Assembly (NCBI RefSeq): GCF_018310695.1
Contig: NZ_JAGXCY010000002.1
Coordinates: 62,001 to 126,000, forward strand
Direction of reading: 5' to 3'
Origin: Paenibacillus sp. Marseille-Q4541
Lineage (GTDB): Bacteria > Bacillota > Bacilli > Paenibacillales > Paenibacillaceae
DNA: 64,000 bases
Position numbers and translations under genes: made by a program
Shown here: in pieces, positions 9,997-17,686 of the stretch
How positions within the stretch are numbered: position 1 is the first letter of the stretch
How the letters are laid out: each line of letters begins with the position of its first letter
The notes under the pieces: generated by a model
The model's input: the letters and a program-made list of their open reading frames with translations, nothing else
Told to the model about the DNA's origin: nothing
Databases searched by the model: none

Positions 9997-10863
9997 TTAT
10001 TGTCCATCGATCGTGGATTTCTTGAAAGAAAGGGGAGAAACGCCTATCTTCTGTTTAAATAATCGGTAGAACGTTTTATTACTGCCAAAACCCACACGCT
10101 CTACCAGTTCAGTAATGGGAATATCTTCGTTAAGTAGAATCCATTTTGCTTTATCAATACGATACTCGTTTAGAAATTCAATAAAGGTTTTACCTGTATA
10201 TTTTTTAAAAAACCTTGCAAAGTAATAGGGTGAAAAACCAACAACCGTTGAAGCATCTTCCAATTTAATTGGATGTGTATAATTCTTTTCAATATATTCA
10301 AATACAATAGAGAGCCTCTCTAGGATCTCCTGTGAATTCACCTCGTTATTTCCCTTATGAGAAACGTCAAGCTGTGGAATCTCCCTAAATAAGATATTGA
10401 CGAGTTCGTACAGTTTACTTTTGATTGCATAAGTATAACCAATCTCCTGATTCACTTCCTCCTTATAAATTTCCTTAAGAAGACGAATGAAACGGTCTTG
10501 TAGTTCTGTATCCCACCTCGTGCTAAACCCTTCAATTCTTGAAAGTAATTCTTTTAATGTAATCGGAGTGTTGTGAAGCATGATTACGTCATTAAAAATA
10601 CTTAAATCCATTTGAAAAACGAGACGTTCACTGCCTGGAGAAGCTAAAACATAATGCACGTCTCCTCCATTAATAATTACTGCCTGATCGGCTGCAAGTT
10701 CCATCGAACGATTGTTTACTCCTAAATTAACTTTCCCGCTAGTAATTAGAATAATCTCAATTTCCTTATGCCAGTGAGGCGTTGTGAGTATGCTTCCATC
10801 ATTAACGATACAGCGAAATGGGAAATCTTTATTTAGTTTTGGGAATTCTAGATAAATAGCCAT
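9997..10863 (-). CDS. AraC family transcriptional regulator
   Basis: A 288-residue regulator. The N-terminal half is a cupin-type ligand pocket (PHWHKEIEIILITSGKVNLGVN near 28-50, then INGGDVHYVLASPGSERLVFQMD). The C-terminal 100 residues hold the two helix-turn-helix units, including LEDASTVVGFSPYYFARFFKKYTGKTFIEFLNEYR and ITELVERVGFGSNKTFYRLFKQKIGVSPLSFK. It sits directly upstream of the GH1-GH65-beta-PGM-EIIBC operon on the same strand with its own terminator, so it is the probable activator of that operon in response to the sugar or its phosphate. Confidence 0.92.
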   Translation of the reverse strand: MAIYLEFPKLNKDFPFRCIVNDGSILTTPHWHKEIEIILITSGKVNLGVNNRSMELAADQAVIINGGDVHYVLASPGSERLVFQMDLSIFNDVIMLHNTPITLKELLSRIEGFSTRWDTELQDRFIRLLKEIYKEEVNQEIGYTYAIKSKLYELVNILFREIPQLDVSHKGNNEVNSQEILERLSIVFEYIEKNYTHPIKLEDASTVVGFSPYYFARFFKKYTGKTFIEFLNEYRIDKAKWILLNEDIPITELVERVGFGSNKTFYRLFKQKIGVSPLSFKKSTIDGQ

Positions 10864-11182
10864 CTGGTTGCATTCTTCCTAACTAATAAATTAACAAGCG
10901 ATAAAACACCCTGATTATACCGATTCAGAATTCTGTATGCAAACTGAATACTACAAAAAAATGCGTTCTCTTCAATCATGTTTGGCCAAGTTCTTGTTAT
11001 TTTCGATTCTAGCCCCGCATATTTGCAGTGAAAATAAAAAACAGGCTTCCTTGGCGGAGAGCAAAACTTTGTCCGTCAAGGAAGCCTGTTCCATTATATT
11101 TTAGCAATGAGCGGTTACATCGTTATCATGGATGAACTTAATTCACTCATCTATACGAGGTCCTTCCAGCCTATTTTCAGTA
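10864..11182. other. Intergenic region between the regulator and the hydantoinase operon
   Basis: A 319-base gap. It contains the long hairpin terminator of the hydantoinase operon (11034-11091) and presumably the promoter of the AraC gene near 10870-10960, where no convincing boxes could be chosen by eye. No small ORF with a ribosome site was found. Confidence 0.55.
11034..11091 (-). terminator. Terminator of the TetR/NCS1/DUF917/HyuA operon
   Basis: An 18-bp almost perfect stem (ACAGGCTTCCTTGGCGGA with TCCGTCAAGGAAGCCTGT) is followed on the - strand by TTTTTAT. It lies about 90 bases past the hydantoinase stop codon. Confidence 0.9.
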
Positions 11183-12793
11183 CTATAGTCTACCAGCTGC
11201 TTTTACCTTCACTAGCAAGGCATTGCCAGGCAAATACGCGATCGGAATGTCTTCGGTGAATACAATCTGCACCGTGTCTGGATCAGCACCTGCTCGTACC
11301 GCTTGTTCGATTGCGTGAAGGCGAGCTTCTTTCATAACCTCATCATAGGTCATATCATCAAGCGAATAGATTCGTTCCGTCTCCCCGCTCACTTCCCCGA
11401 GGGCTGCACCAATCGCATTGGCCGCATCATAATGATTCGGACGCACAATCCGGGATACACCTAATAGTTGGTCTGGAACTAGGATACTGCCGCCCCCTAC
11501 CAGAATGACATCTACAGGATCTGCACTAGTCTTCATTCGATCAATGGCATCTTCAATATCACGAGTAATGAGCTCATCCGCACGGCGGCATAAATCTTCA
11601 TCGATGCCTTCCGTACGTGCATTGCTCCACTCGGCTCTCCCCAGCTTCACAACAACATCCGTTGCCGTAAGGGTATCTCCGCCAAAGATCCGGCCCCGCT
11701 TTAACAGTTCATATCCAACACTGTCCGGCCCAACCGTAACATTTGGCTGTGCTCCATTCAGATTCGCACCTGATTCCACATCAGCACGAACAATCGTACC
11801 TCCACCAATACCGATGGATAATATATCCGGCATGCGGAAGTTAGTTCGTACACCGCCCAATTCCACAGCAGCCGAAGATTGTCGTGGGAATCCTTGAGTA
11901 AGCACACCGACATCGGTTGTCGTACCACCAATATCGACCACAAGCGCGTCATGAAGTCCAGATAGATGCGCAGCACCGCGAATCGAGTTGGTCGGACCAC
12001 AGGCAATCGTTAGAATCGGATAACGAAGTGCATAATCACTGCGCATCAAAGTTCCGTCATTTTGGCAGATATAAACACTCGCCGTAATCCCGAAGCGATT
12101 CAGTGCATTTTCAAATCCCTTAACTACGCCAGCAATAACTCCAAGTAATGCACCATTAAGAAGGGAAGCATTCTCCCGTTCCAATAGTCCGATGCTGCCG
12201 ATTTCATGAGATAGGGTGACAGGCATCTCTATGCCCATCACCTGCTGAACAATCTCTGCCGCGCGCTTTTCTTGGGAAGTGTTTACAGGAGAAAAAACGC
12301 CGCAGATCGCAACTGCATCCACCTTCCCTCTCATCTGTTCGCACAGTTCCTTAACCTCTGCCTCATCCATCTCAACAATAGTACGGCCGTCATATTCATA
12401 TCCGCCTTTGGCAATATAGGCATGGGTTCCTATCGCATCTTTCAAAGTGGAATCCCAACCAGCAAGAGGAGGAATCGCTGTTGTGGCAGGTGCACCCAGA
12501 CGAATCAAACCGACTCTGCCCAGATGCTTTCTTTCTACGATCGCATTGGTACAATGTGTTGTTCCGAGCATCGCATATTTTATCTGTGCCGGATTTACAC
12601 CACTTTCCGACAATAATCTTCGTACCGCTTCCACGATCCCTTCGTTTACGTCACGTGTCGTATGTACTTTTACCGTGTGAATCGTGTTCATATTTGAATC
12701 CAGCAGCGCCGAATCCGTGTTTGTCCCACCCACATCAATGCCGATGCGATAGATTTCTTGCTCATTTATCTGTGTATTCATATGATTAGTCAT
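11183..12793 (-). CDS. Hydantoinase/oxoprolinase family protein
   Basis: A 536-residue ATP-dependent cyclic-amide hydrolase-like protein with an actin-like ATPase fold. The N-terminal domain begins IGIDVGGTNTDSALLD. The second phosphate-binding segment is ALVVDIGGTTTDVGVL near residue 290, followed by ELGGVRTNFRMPDILSIGIGGGTIV. Length matches single-subunit family members and is shorter than classical HyuA (about 690). Its ATG overlaps the DUF917 stop by four bases, and DUF917 proteins are commonly partnered with this family. With the NCS1 permease upstream, the inferred job is uptake and ring-opening of a hydantoin-like, oxoproline-like or related cyclic amide. The substrate is unknown. Confidence 0.88.
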   Translation of the reverse strand: MTNHMNTQINEQEIYRIGIDVGGTNTDSALLDSNMNTIHTVKVHTTRDVNEGIVEAVRRLLSESGVNPAQIKYAMLGTTHCTNAIVERKHLGRVGLIRLGAPATTAIPPLAGWDSTLKDAIGTHAYIAKGGYEYDGRTIVEMDEAEVKELCEQMRGKVDAVAICGVFSPVNTSQEKRAAEIVQQVMGIEMPVTLSHEIGSIGLLERENASLLNGALLGVIAGVVKGFENALNRFGITASVYICQNDGTLMRSDYALRYPILTIACGPTNSIRGAAHLSGLHDALVVDIGGTTTDVGVLTQGFPRQSSAAVELGGVRTNFRMPDILSIGIGGGTIVRADVESGANLNGAQPNVTVGPDSVGYELLKRGRIFGGDTLTATDVVVKLGRAEWSNARTEGIDEDLCRRADELITRDIEDAIDRMKTSADPVDVILVGGGSILVPDQLLGVSRIVRPNHYDAANAIGAALGEVSGETERIYSLDDMTYDEVMKEARLHAIEQAVRAGADPDTVQIVFTEDIPIAYLPGNALLVKVKAAGRL

Positions 12794-13911
12794 ACTTCAT
12801 CCGCTCCTTTCCGTACTGCCGTCAATTCTTCAATCGGCACATAAGGAACGTCATAGCCAAAATATCCCGGCCCAACGGTATCAAGACCTTGCGGTGTGCG
12901 CCATTTGGGATCACAAGGGAATCCGACTACCGTTACGCGTGCGCCATATTTCAGATTTTCGGTCGTAATCGGCATACCTGTATCTTGGTCCAAAATAGAA
13001 ATAAGATCAGGTGTTACAGCTATAGAACGGCCATCCTCTGTTGCGAGCAAAAATTCATTCTGGAAGAAAAGCTTCATCGATCTACCTTTATGCTCTCCCG
13101 TTCCTTCAAAGGAAGCTTCTCCTCGCGTAAATCCACCTTCCATCCGGCGGCGGATGTCTGAAGCCTTGCCGTGAAATAATGCATGTCCATTTAACTGCTT
13201 AAGCAATGTGTCAATCGGATGCTGTTTTTTCTCTTTAGACTCAAATAAGGTTTTCCCAATCTCATATGCAAGTGACAAAGTATGGTGAATAGCACTCTGC
13301 TTAATCTGTGCACCTGTTGCGGGATAATCACAGATTGTTGCCGAACCGCCCATTTGTATCGTAATTGCCCGCGCGATCCTTTCCTCCCACACTCCATCAA
13401 CAGCTTGTAAAAGAATAGCGTTGCCACGCTCATCCGCCATCGTAATGGGACTTGGATCCATCCCATCCAAGTAGAACGTCACCATCTGTGACTCAGGAAA
13501 AGCACGCCCCATCGCATCTGCGTCCAGCACAGGAATTCCAAGCTCCGCTGCTGCGATAACGGGAATCAGTGAATTTCCTCCTCCCACTTCGATCGGCATC
13601 AGAGCTGTAATTTTTCGGCCCAGTTCTTTTTCGATTAGCTCCAGCGGTTTCGTCATTTGAGATCTTGCCGGAATTTTCTCATTCATGACCGTAGGAGCAC
13701 CAATCATTGATAAAGGTACAATCAAATCTTCATCGTTCAGATCCTCTGGCCGAATCACACGCACCGGGCCATGTTTTTGAATTGCCTCCATCGCCATTAA
13801 TTTTCCGATATGGGGATCGCCGCCGCCGCCCGTGCCAAGGACAGCCGCACCTACCGCAATATATTCCACTGCTTTTTCATCCAATATATGTAATCCCGTT
13901 GTGTTCTTCAT
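12790..13911 (-). CDS. DUF917 family protein
   Basis: A 373-residue protein of the DUF917 family, recognisable from AAVLGTGGGGDPHIGKLMAMEA near the N-terminus, PIEVGGGNSLIPVIAAAELGIPVLDADAMGRAFPE near residues 105-140, and the C-terminal VGFPCDPKWRTP. The glycine-rich N-terminus suggests nucleotide or cofactor handling. Members are usually encoded beside, or described as partner subunits of, hydantoinase/oxoprolinase proteins. Here it is sandwiched between the NCS1 permease (4-base gap) and the hydantoinase (4-base overlap), so the two probably act as a complex. No catalytic role has been assigned that I can name. Confidence 0.88.
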   Translation of the reverse strand: MKNTTGLHILDEKAVEYIAVGAAVLGTGGGGDPHIGKLMAMEAIQKHGPVRVIRPEDLNDEDLIVPLSMIGAPTVMNEKIPARSQMTKPLELIEKELGRKITALMPIEVGGGNSLIPVIAAAELGIPVLDADAMGRAFPESQMVTFYLDGMDPSPITMADERGNAILLQAVDGVWEERIARAITIQMGGSATICDYPATGAQIKQSAIHHTLSLAYEIGKTLFESKEKKQHPIDTLLKQLNGHALFHGKASDIRRRMEGGFTRGEASFEGTGEHKGRSMKLFFQNEFLLATEDGRSIAVTPDLISILDQDTGMPITTENLKYGARVTVVGFPCDPKWRTPQGLDTVGPGYFGYDVPYVPIEELTAVRKGADEV

Positions 13912-13915
13912 GTTG

Positions 13916-15235
13916 TCATCCTTTCTGGCTAAATACCTTTCCTACTAGCCACTGCACAATAAATGCAAAAATAAATCCATCCAGTGCCGGAACCTGCGTC
14001 ATCTGGAACAGACCTAAACCATCTGGAGCAGCCGTTGTCATGTATGAGAAAAAGCTCGAAACGGCCCATACAATAAGCGAACGCAGAACCCAGTTTTTAT
14101 TTTTATCCAGTCCGTCAAATGTAAATTTCGATTTGTTTACAAATAAATATTCAGCAGTATATATGCCGCCGATCGGTGAGATCAGCATCGTAATAAAGGT
14201 AAGAAATGATAGGAAATTATCGTATATACCAAAGACTGCTAGTAAAGTGGCGAGTAATCCGGCAACAATGGTAATGACAGGTTTAGGTATTCGTGAAAAT
14301 ACTACGGAAAAGCCAAGGGATGCCGAATACAAATTGTTCGTATTGGTTGTCCATTGCGCTAGCGTCAACACGATGATCGCAGGGAGCCCAAGACCGATTG
14401 TAAGGAAAATACCTGTAAGATCACTGGTATCCATCACCCGGGACAGGAAGATAGCGATCACCGTCATAAAACTGTTCCCTACAAAAAAACCTACAAAAGC
14501 AGCCGTTATCGCATGTTTAGGTGTGCGTGCCCAACGAGCAATGTCCGGTGATAACACCGTACCTACAATAAAAATACCGATGACTAGCGATATCGCTGTT
14601 CCCATCGGAAGCGGCGTTCCGCTGATCGGTTCCCAGATCGCTGTAGTCCCATTGAATCTAAATGACATAAACAATGCGATCAAAATAAAGATAACGAGCA
14701 ATGGTACAGACCAAACACTCAGTCTTTCAATGGAACGGTATCCCCATATCGCAGTTGACATCATAAGAACCCCGCCAATGAAAGAAAGAAGTCCGAGTGA
14801 CAAATTTATACCCCATAAATCCTGAAAAGCAGTCTGCATATTGGAAGCAAAAAAACCAGCCTGTACACCAAACCAACCCAGTGACGATATACCCAGCACA
14901 ATGGATACGATCCGTGCGCCGATGTTACCGAACAAAAACCGACTGATCATAGCGGTAGAAAGACCCGTTTTAGCACCAACATAAGCACACATTGCACCGA
15001 TGAGACCGAGAATCAGAGAGCCAACAAACGTCGCCGTAAGTGAGCTCGACAGGTTCATTCCAGCCCCAAGTTCCGCACCAAGAAACATAGCCGATAGATC
15101 GATCCCGATGGCGATCCATACAAACGCCATGGATAACCACTTTTTACGCAAATGCTGCGGCACTGGCTCCCGCTCAAAATCTTCAATTTTACCGCTGTTC
15201 ATGCTGCTTTCAATTACACTTTTGGCTTCACTCAT
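13916..15235 (-). CDS. NCS1-type cytosine/purine/hydantoin permease
   Basis: A 439-residue membrane protein with about twelve transmembrane helices, of the nucleobase:cation symporter-1 family (CodB-like branch). Family features are a cytoplasmic N-terminus with EREPVPQHLRKKW, GAELGAGMNLSSSLTATFVGSLILGLIGAMCAYVGAKTG in the first helices, SRFLFGNIGARIVSIVLGISSLGWFGVQAGFFASNM, and SPDIARWARTPKHA in the middle. It imports a nucleobase or related cyclic amide with a cation. It is the second gene of the TetR operon, and a GGGGGAG site precedes its ATG. The downstream hydantoinase pair suggests a hydantoin, allantoin or similar ring as cargo. This is inference. Confidence 0.92.
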   Translation of the reverse strand: MSEAKSVIESSMNSGKIEDFEREPVPQHLRKKWLSMAFVWIAIGIDLSAMFLGAELGAGMNLSSSLTATFVGSLILGLIGAMCAYVGAKTGLSTAMISRFLFGNIGARIVSIVLGISSLGWFGVQAGFFASNMQTAFQDLWGINLSLGLLSFIGGVLMMSTAIWGYRSIERLSVWSVPLLVIFILIALFMSFRFNGTTAIWEPISGTPLPMGTAISLVIGIFIVGTVLSPDIARWARTPKHAITAAFVGFFVGNSFMTVIAIFLSRVMDTSDLTGIFLTIGLGLPAIIVLTLAQWTTNTNNLYSASLGFSVVFSRIPKPVITIVAGLLATLLAVFGIYDNFLSFLTFITMLISPIGGIYTAEYLFVNKSKFTFDGLDKNKNWVLRSLIVWAVSSFFSYMTTAAPDGLGLFQMTQVPALDGFIFAFIVQWLVGKVFSQKG

Positions 15236-15262
15236 CTATGACTCCCCCTGTTGATTTAACTC

Positions 15263-15856
15263 CTAAACGAAAGCTGCCTGCTGGGCACCTCTCCAGAACA
15301 TGGAAAAAGCACTCTCCAGTTTGCGCTCAAACACTTCCTTGGAATTGTAATAGAAAAACTGCATGCTTAGCCCATCCATCAAGTTCAAAAAAGCATCCAC
15401 GAGGGGTTGTACTGGCTGATCTGGTATGGAACCCTCTTCCATCCCTTGCAGCATAAATTGTTCAATTGTCTTTGACAGCAGCTGGTCTGAATCTGCAAAA
15501 GCCTCCTCAATTCCGTCTTTCAGAAAAGAGGGTGGAAACAACAGAGTACGGAGAACGAACAGGTTCGTTTCTCGGCTTTTAACGGAAAATTGATATTGTC
15601 TTAACAGCACTCCGTATAAATTCGCTTTGGCCTTCACCGTATCTCCGTCGCCTGACAGCTCCTGAATGAATAAGTTATATGCTTGCATCGCTTCCTTAAA
15701 AGCCGTAATAAACAAGTCCTCTTTATTCTCATAAAAAGCGTATATTGCAGGTGTCTTCACCCCAACCGCTTTTGCAATTTCAGACAATGCCGTACCGTCA
15801 TACCCCTTCTCTCCGAAGAGCAGCATGGCTGCTTCCTTCAACTTGTTTCTGGTCAT
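15263..15856 (-). CDS. TetR/AcrR family transcriptional regulator
   Basis: A 197-residue repressor. The N-terminal 50 residues hold the DNA-binding helix-turn-helix (KEAAMLLFGEKGYDGTALSEIAKAVGVKTPAIYAFYENKEDLF). The C-terminal helical ligand domain ends in a variable region with FLNLMDGLSMQFFYYNSKEVFERKL. It is the first gene of the operon, 27 bases ahead of the permease. An 18-bp perfect palindrome sits immediately downstream of its own -10 box, so it most likely represses the whole operon including itself until the transported or metabolised compound binds. Confidence 0.93.
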   Translation of the reverse strand: MTRNKLKEAAMLLFGEKGYDGTALSEIAKAVGVKTPAIYAFYENKEDLFITAFKEAMQAYNLFIQELSGDGDTVKAKANLYGVLLRQYQFSVKSRETNLFVLRTLLFPPSFLKDGIEEAFADSDQLLSKTIEQFMLQGMEEGSIPDQPVQPLVDAFLNLMDGLSMQFFYYNSKEVFERKLESAFSMFWRGAQQAAFV

Positions 15857-15877
15857 GAAATCGTCACATCCTAATTT

Positions 15878-15895
15878 TTAATTAACGTTAATTAA
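15878..15895. promoter_or_regulatory. 18-bp palindromic operator of the TetR operon
   Basis: TTAATTAACGTTAATTAA is a perfect 18-bp inverted repeat. It begins four bases downstream of the -10 box and 21 bases upstream of the TetR start codon, so it covers the expected transcription start. Position and symmetry fit the operator of the adjacent TetR protein. Confidence 0.75.
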
Positions 15896-15899
15896 GTGG

Positions 15900-15928
15900 A
15901 TTATACGACTTGTTGTATAAAAATTCAA
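15900..15928 (-). promoter_or_regulatory. Sigma-A promoter of the TetR operon
   Basis: On the - strand TTGAAT, a 17-base spacer and a perfect TATAAT are followed directly by the palindromic operator. Confidence 0.8.
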
Positions 15929-15985
15929 TACACATGTTAACTATTCTTTATGTAAGAGAGTGCTATTACTCCTAAAAACAGACAA

Positions 15986-16014
15986 AAGAAAAGACACGAT
16001 AATCTATCGTGCCT
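15986..16014 (-). terminator. Terminator of the glycosyltransferase operon
   Basis: On the - strand GCACGATA pairs with TATCGTGT (one wobble), followed by TCTTTTCTTTTG. It lies about 60 bases past the methyltransferase stop. Confidence 0.7.
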
Positions 16015-16075
16015 TCTCAATAAAATATATTTTAAGAGTCGATCTGCTCTTTTATGATTAAGTATCCCTAATTTC

Positions 16076-16804
16076 CTACTTCTCAATTTTCCCGATACTA
16101 ACGAGTAAATATCCAGGAAAAAAACTTTTCTCCATTTCCGTCAATCCCTCATACCAATTACGAATCACATTTTTTATAGACGCCGAATCGGGAACAAAAT
16201 CAAGAAAATCTAAACTGTTGATAAAACCAATATCTGTTTCCTCCAGCAGGGTGATCCCGCTTTGAACAAATTCAGACTGTAATGTAGTTACAGGTTCCTC
16301 GACCCCATACATCCAGGTCCCTTGAGCCTCGGCATATTCCTTTCCGATTCGATAGGGCAAACATTTTGAATAAGGAGTCAAAATAAGAATAGTGCCCCCA
16401 TCTTTTGTACAACGTGACATTTCTTTGAGAATGGTCACTTTTTCATCGAACGTAAAGTGTTCAAGAACACCAGCATTCCAAGTCAGATCATAATGATTGC
16501 TAGGAGCCTGTAAGTTTCGGATATCAGATAAGACAAAGGTTCCCTCACAATTCACTTGTTGAAAGGCAGCCCGACTATTTTCTAAAGCTCTTTCTGAATA
16601 ATCAACTAAAGTTACATGTGCACCTTCCATGGCTAGGCGCAATGAGATTTTGCCCGTTCCCGATCCTGCCTCCAAAACTTCCTTCCCTTTGAAATCGTCC
16701 AAATACCCGCATATCGTCTCAAAAATAGTCTGACTCAATGAATCCCAATGATACGATACCTCGCGAGACCAGAGCCGATCCCATACTGCTTTTTGTTCAT
16801 CCAC
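16076..16804 (-). CDS. Class I SAM-dependent methyltransferase
   Basis: A 242-residue Rossmann methyltransferase. Motif I is VLEAGSGTGKISLRLA near residues 39-54, motif II ends VTLVDYSERALENS, and the post-II segment is DLTWNAGVLEHFTFDEK. GTG is the start codon and shares a base with the TAG stop of the upstream glycosyltransferase gene (TAGTG), indicating translational coupling. The other two genes of the operon are glycosyltransferases, so the likely job is methylation of a transferred sugar or of the same acceptor. The acceptor is not known. Confidence 0.88.
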   Translation of the reverse strand: MDEQKAVWDRLWSREVSYHWDSLSQTIFETICGYLDDFKGKEVLEAGSGTGKISLRLAMEGAHVTLVDYSERALENSRAAFQQVNCEGTFVLSDIRNLQAPSNHYDLTWNAGVLEHFTFDEKVTILKEMSRCTKDGGTILILTPYSKCLPYRIGKEYAEAQGTWMYGVEEPVTTLQSEFVQSGITLLEETDIGFINSLDFLDFVPDSASIKNVIRNWYEGLTEMEKSFFPGYLLVSIGKIEK

Positions 16805-17667
16805 TATTTATTCACTCCTAACGAAGACGGCGGTAATATTTTGTGAAGAAGAGTATCAAAAGCGGAAGGATTTTGATGAATGTTTGATAATCTTTTCAAG
16901 CCATATGCTCCATATTGAAGAATTAGCCCTTGTTCGTTTAGGGCAAAATCTACATGTTTATCAGGAAGAGTCATTCGCTGTGCCAGCGTGGCATGATACA
17001 CCCACGATTTCAAACAACATTTCGGCCGCCAATTGGTCCGTGTCCCCATATAATAGCAATATCCCAATAGTAAACTGTCGTCCTCGTAACCTTGTTTACC
17101 CTGTAAAAAACGAGTATCATAGCCGCCAATTTCACGTAGAATACTTGATTTATGAATGACTGGATGGACAAATCCCTCTACCATTTCATCGCGATTCAAT
17201 TGCTTTAATAAATTTATCAAATCTGCATTATTATCAGGAACGGATGTAACATGACGAATAGGTTGCAGTTCACCATTCCTCGTTACAATTCCTGGAGAAA
17301 CCATCGGTTCGTCAGAACTTGCTAAATAATCAAGCAACGGATCATACCAATTCGGCGGAAAAACCATATCCACATGAATTTCAGAGATATATTCAGCTTC
17401 ATTATGATGTTCCCAAATGTACTCAAAACAGGTTTGCCTGGCTCTGGCAATCCCTACATTCTCGCCGGCTCCCAAAACAACTCCTGGCACACCGCAAGAA
17501 CGAAGCATGGAGGCAACTTGCTCATTATTTAAACCTCCTTGGTTATATAGCACAACGAAACAATCTTCGGAAAGTCGCAAGCTCTCAAAACATCGTATGA
17601 CCATGCTCACATCGTTATCACTTAATTCACCGCGGATCAGTAAAGGCATCGTATGAACAATCTTCAT
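16804..17667 (-). CDS. GT2-like glycosyltransferase
   Basis: A 287-residue GT-A fold protein. It has no signal peptide. Family features are MVIRCFESLRLSEDCFVVLYNQGG at the start, GENVGIARARQTCFEYIWEH near residues 82-101 (the nucleotide-sugar binding segment), and ISEIHVDMVFPPNWYDPLLDYL near 110-131, where HVD would replace the usual DxD. The later WVYHATLAQRM is in the place of the acceptor side. An AGGAG site precedes the ATG. It lies 19 bases behind the trimodular transferase and is coupled to the methyltransferase. Donor sugar and acceptor are unknown. Confidence 0.75.
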   Translation of the reverse strand: MKIVHTMPLLIRGELSDNDVSMVIRCFESLRLSEDCFVVLYNQGGLNNEQVASMLRSCGVPGVVLGAGENVGIARARQTCFEYIWEHHNEAEYISEIHVDMVFPPNWYDPLLDYLASSDEPMVSPGIVTRNGELQPIRHVTSVPDNNADLINLLKQLNRDEMVEGFVHPVIHKSSILREIGGYDTRFLQGKQGYEDDSLLLGYCYYMGTRTNWRPKCCLKSWVYHATLAQRMTLPDKHVDFALNEQGLILQYGAYGLKRLSNIHQNPSAFDTLLHKILPPSSLGVNK

Positions 17668-17686
17668 ATTAAGTACTCCTATCTCT

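Noticed and set aside
13707-14825. Long + strand frame of 372 codons
   Set aside because: It lies antisense to the NCS1 permease and the DUF917 gene, whose protein motifs are clear. Its own translation has low complexity and no domain.
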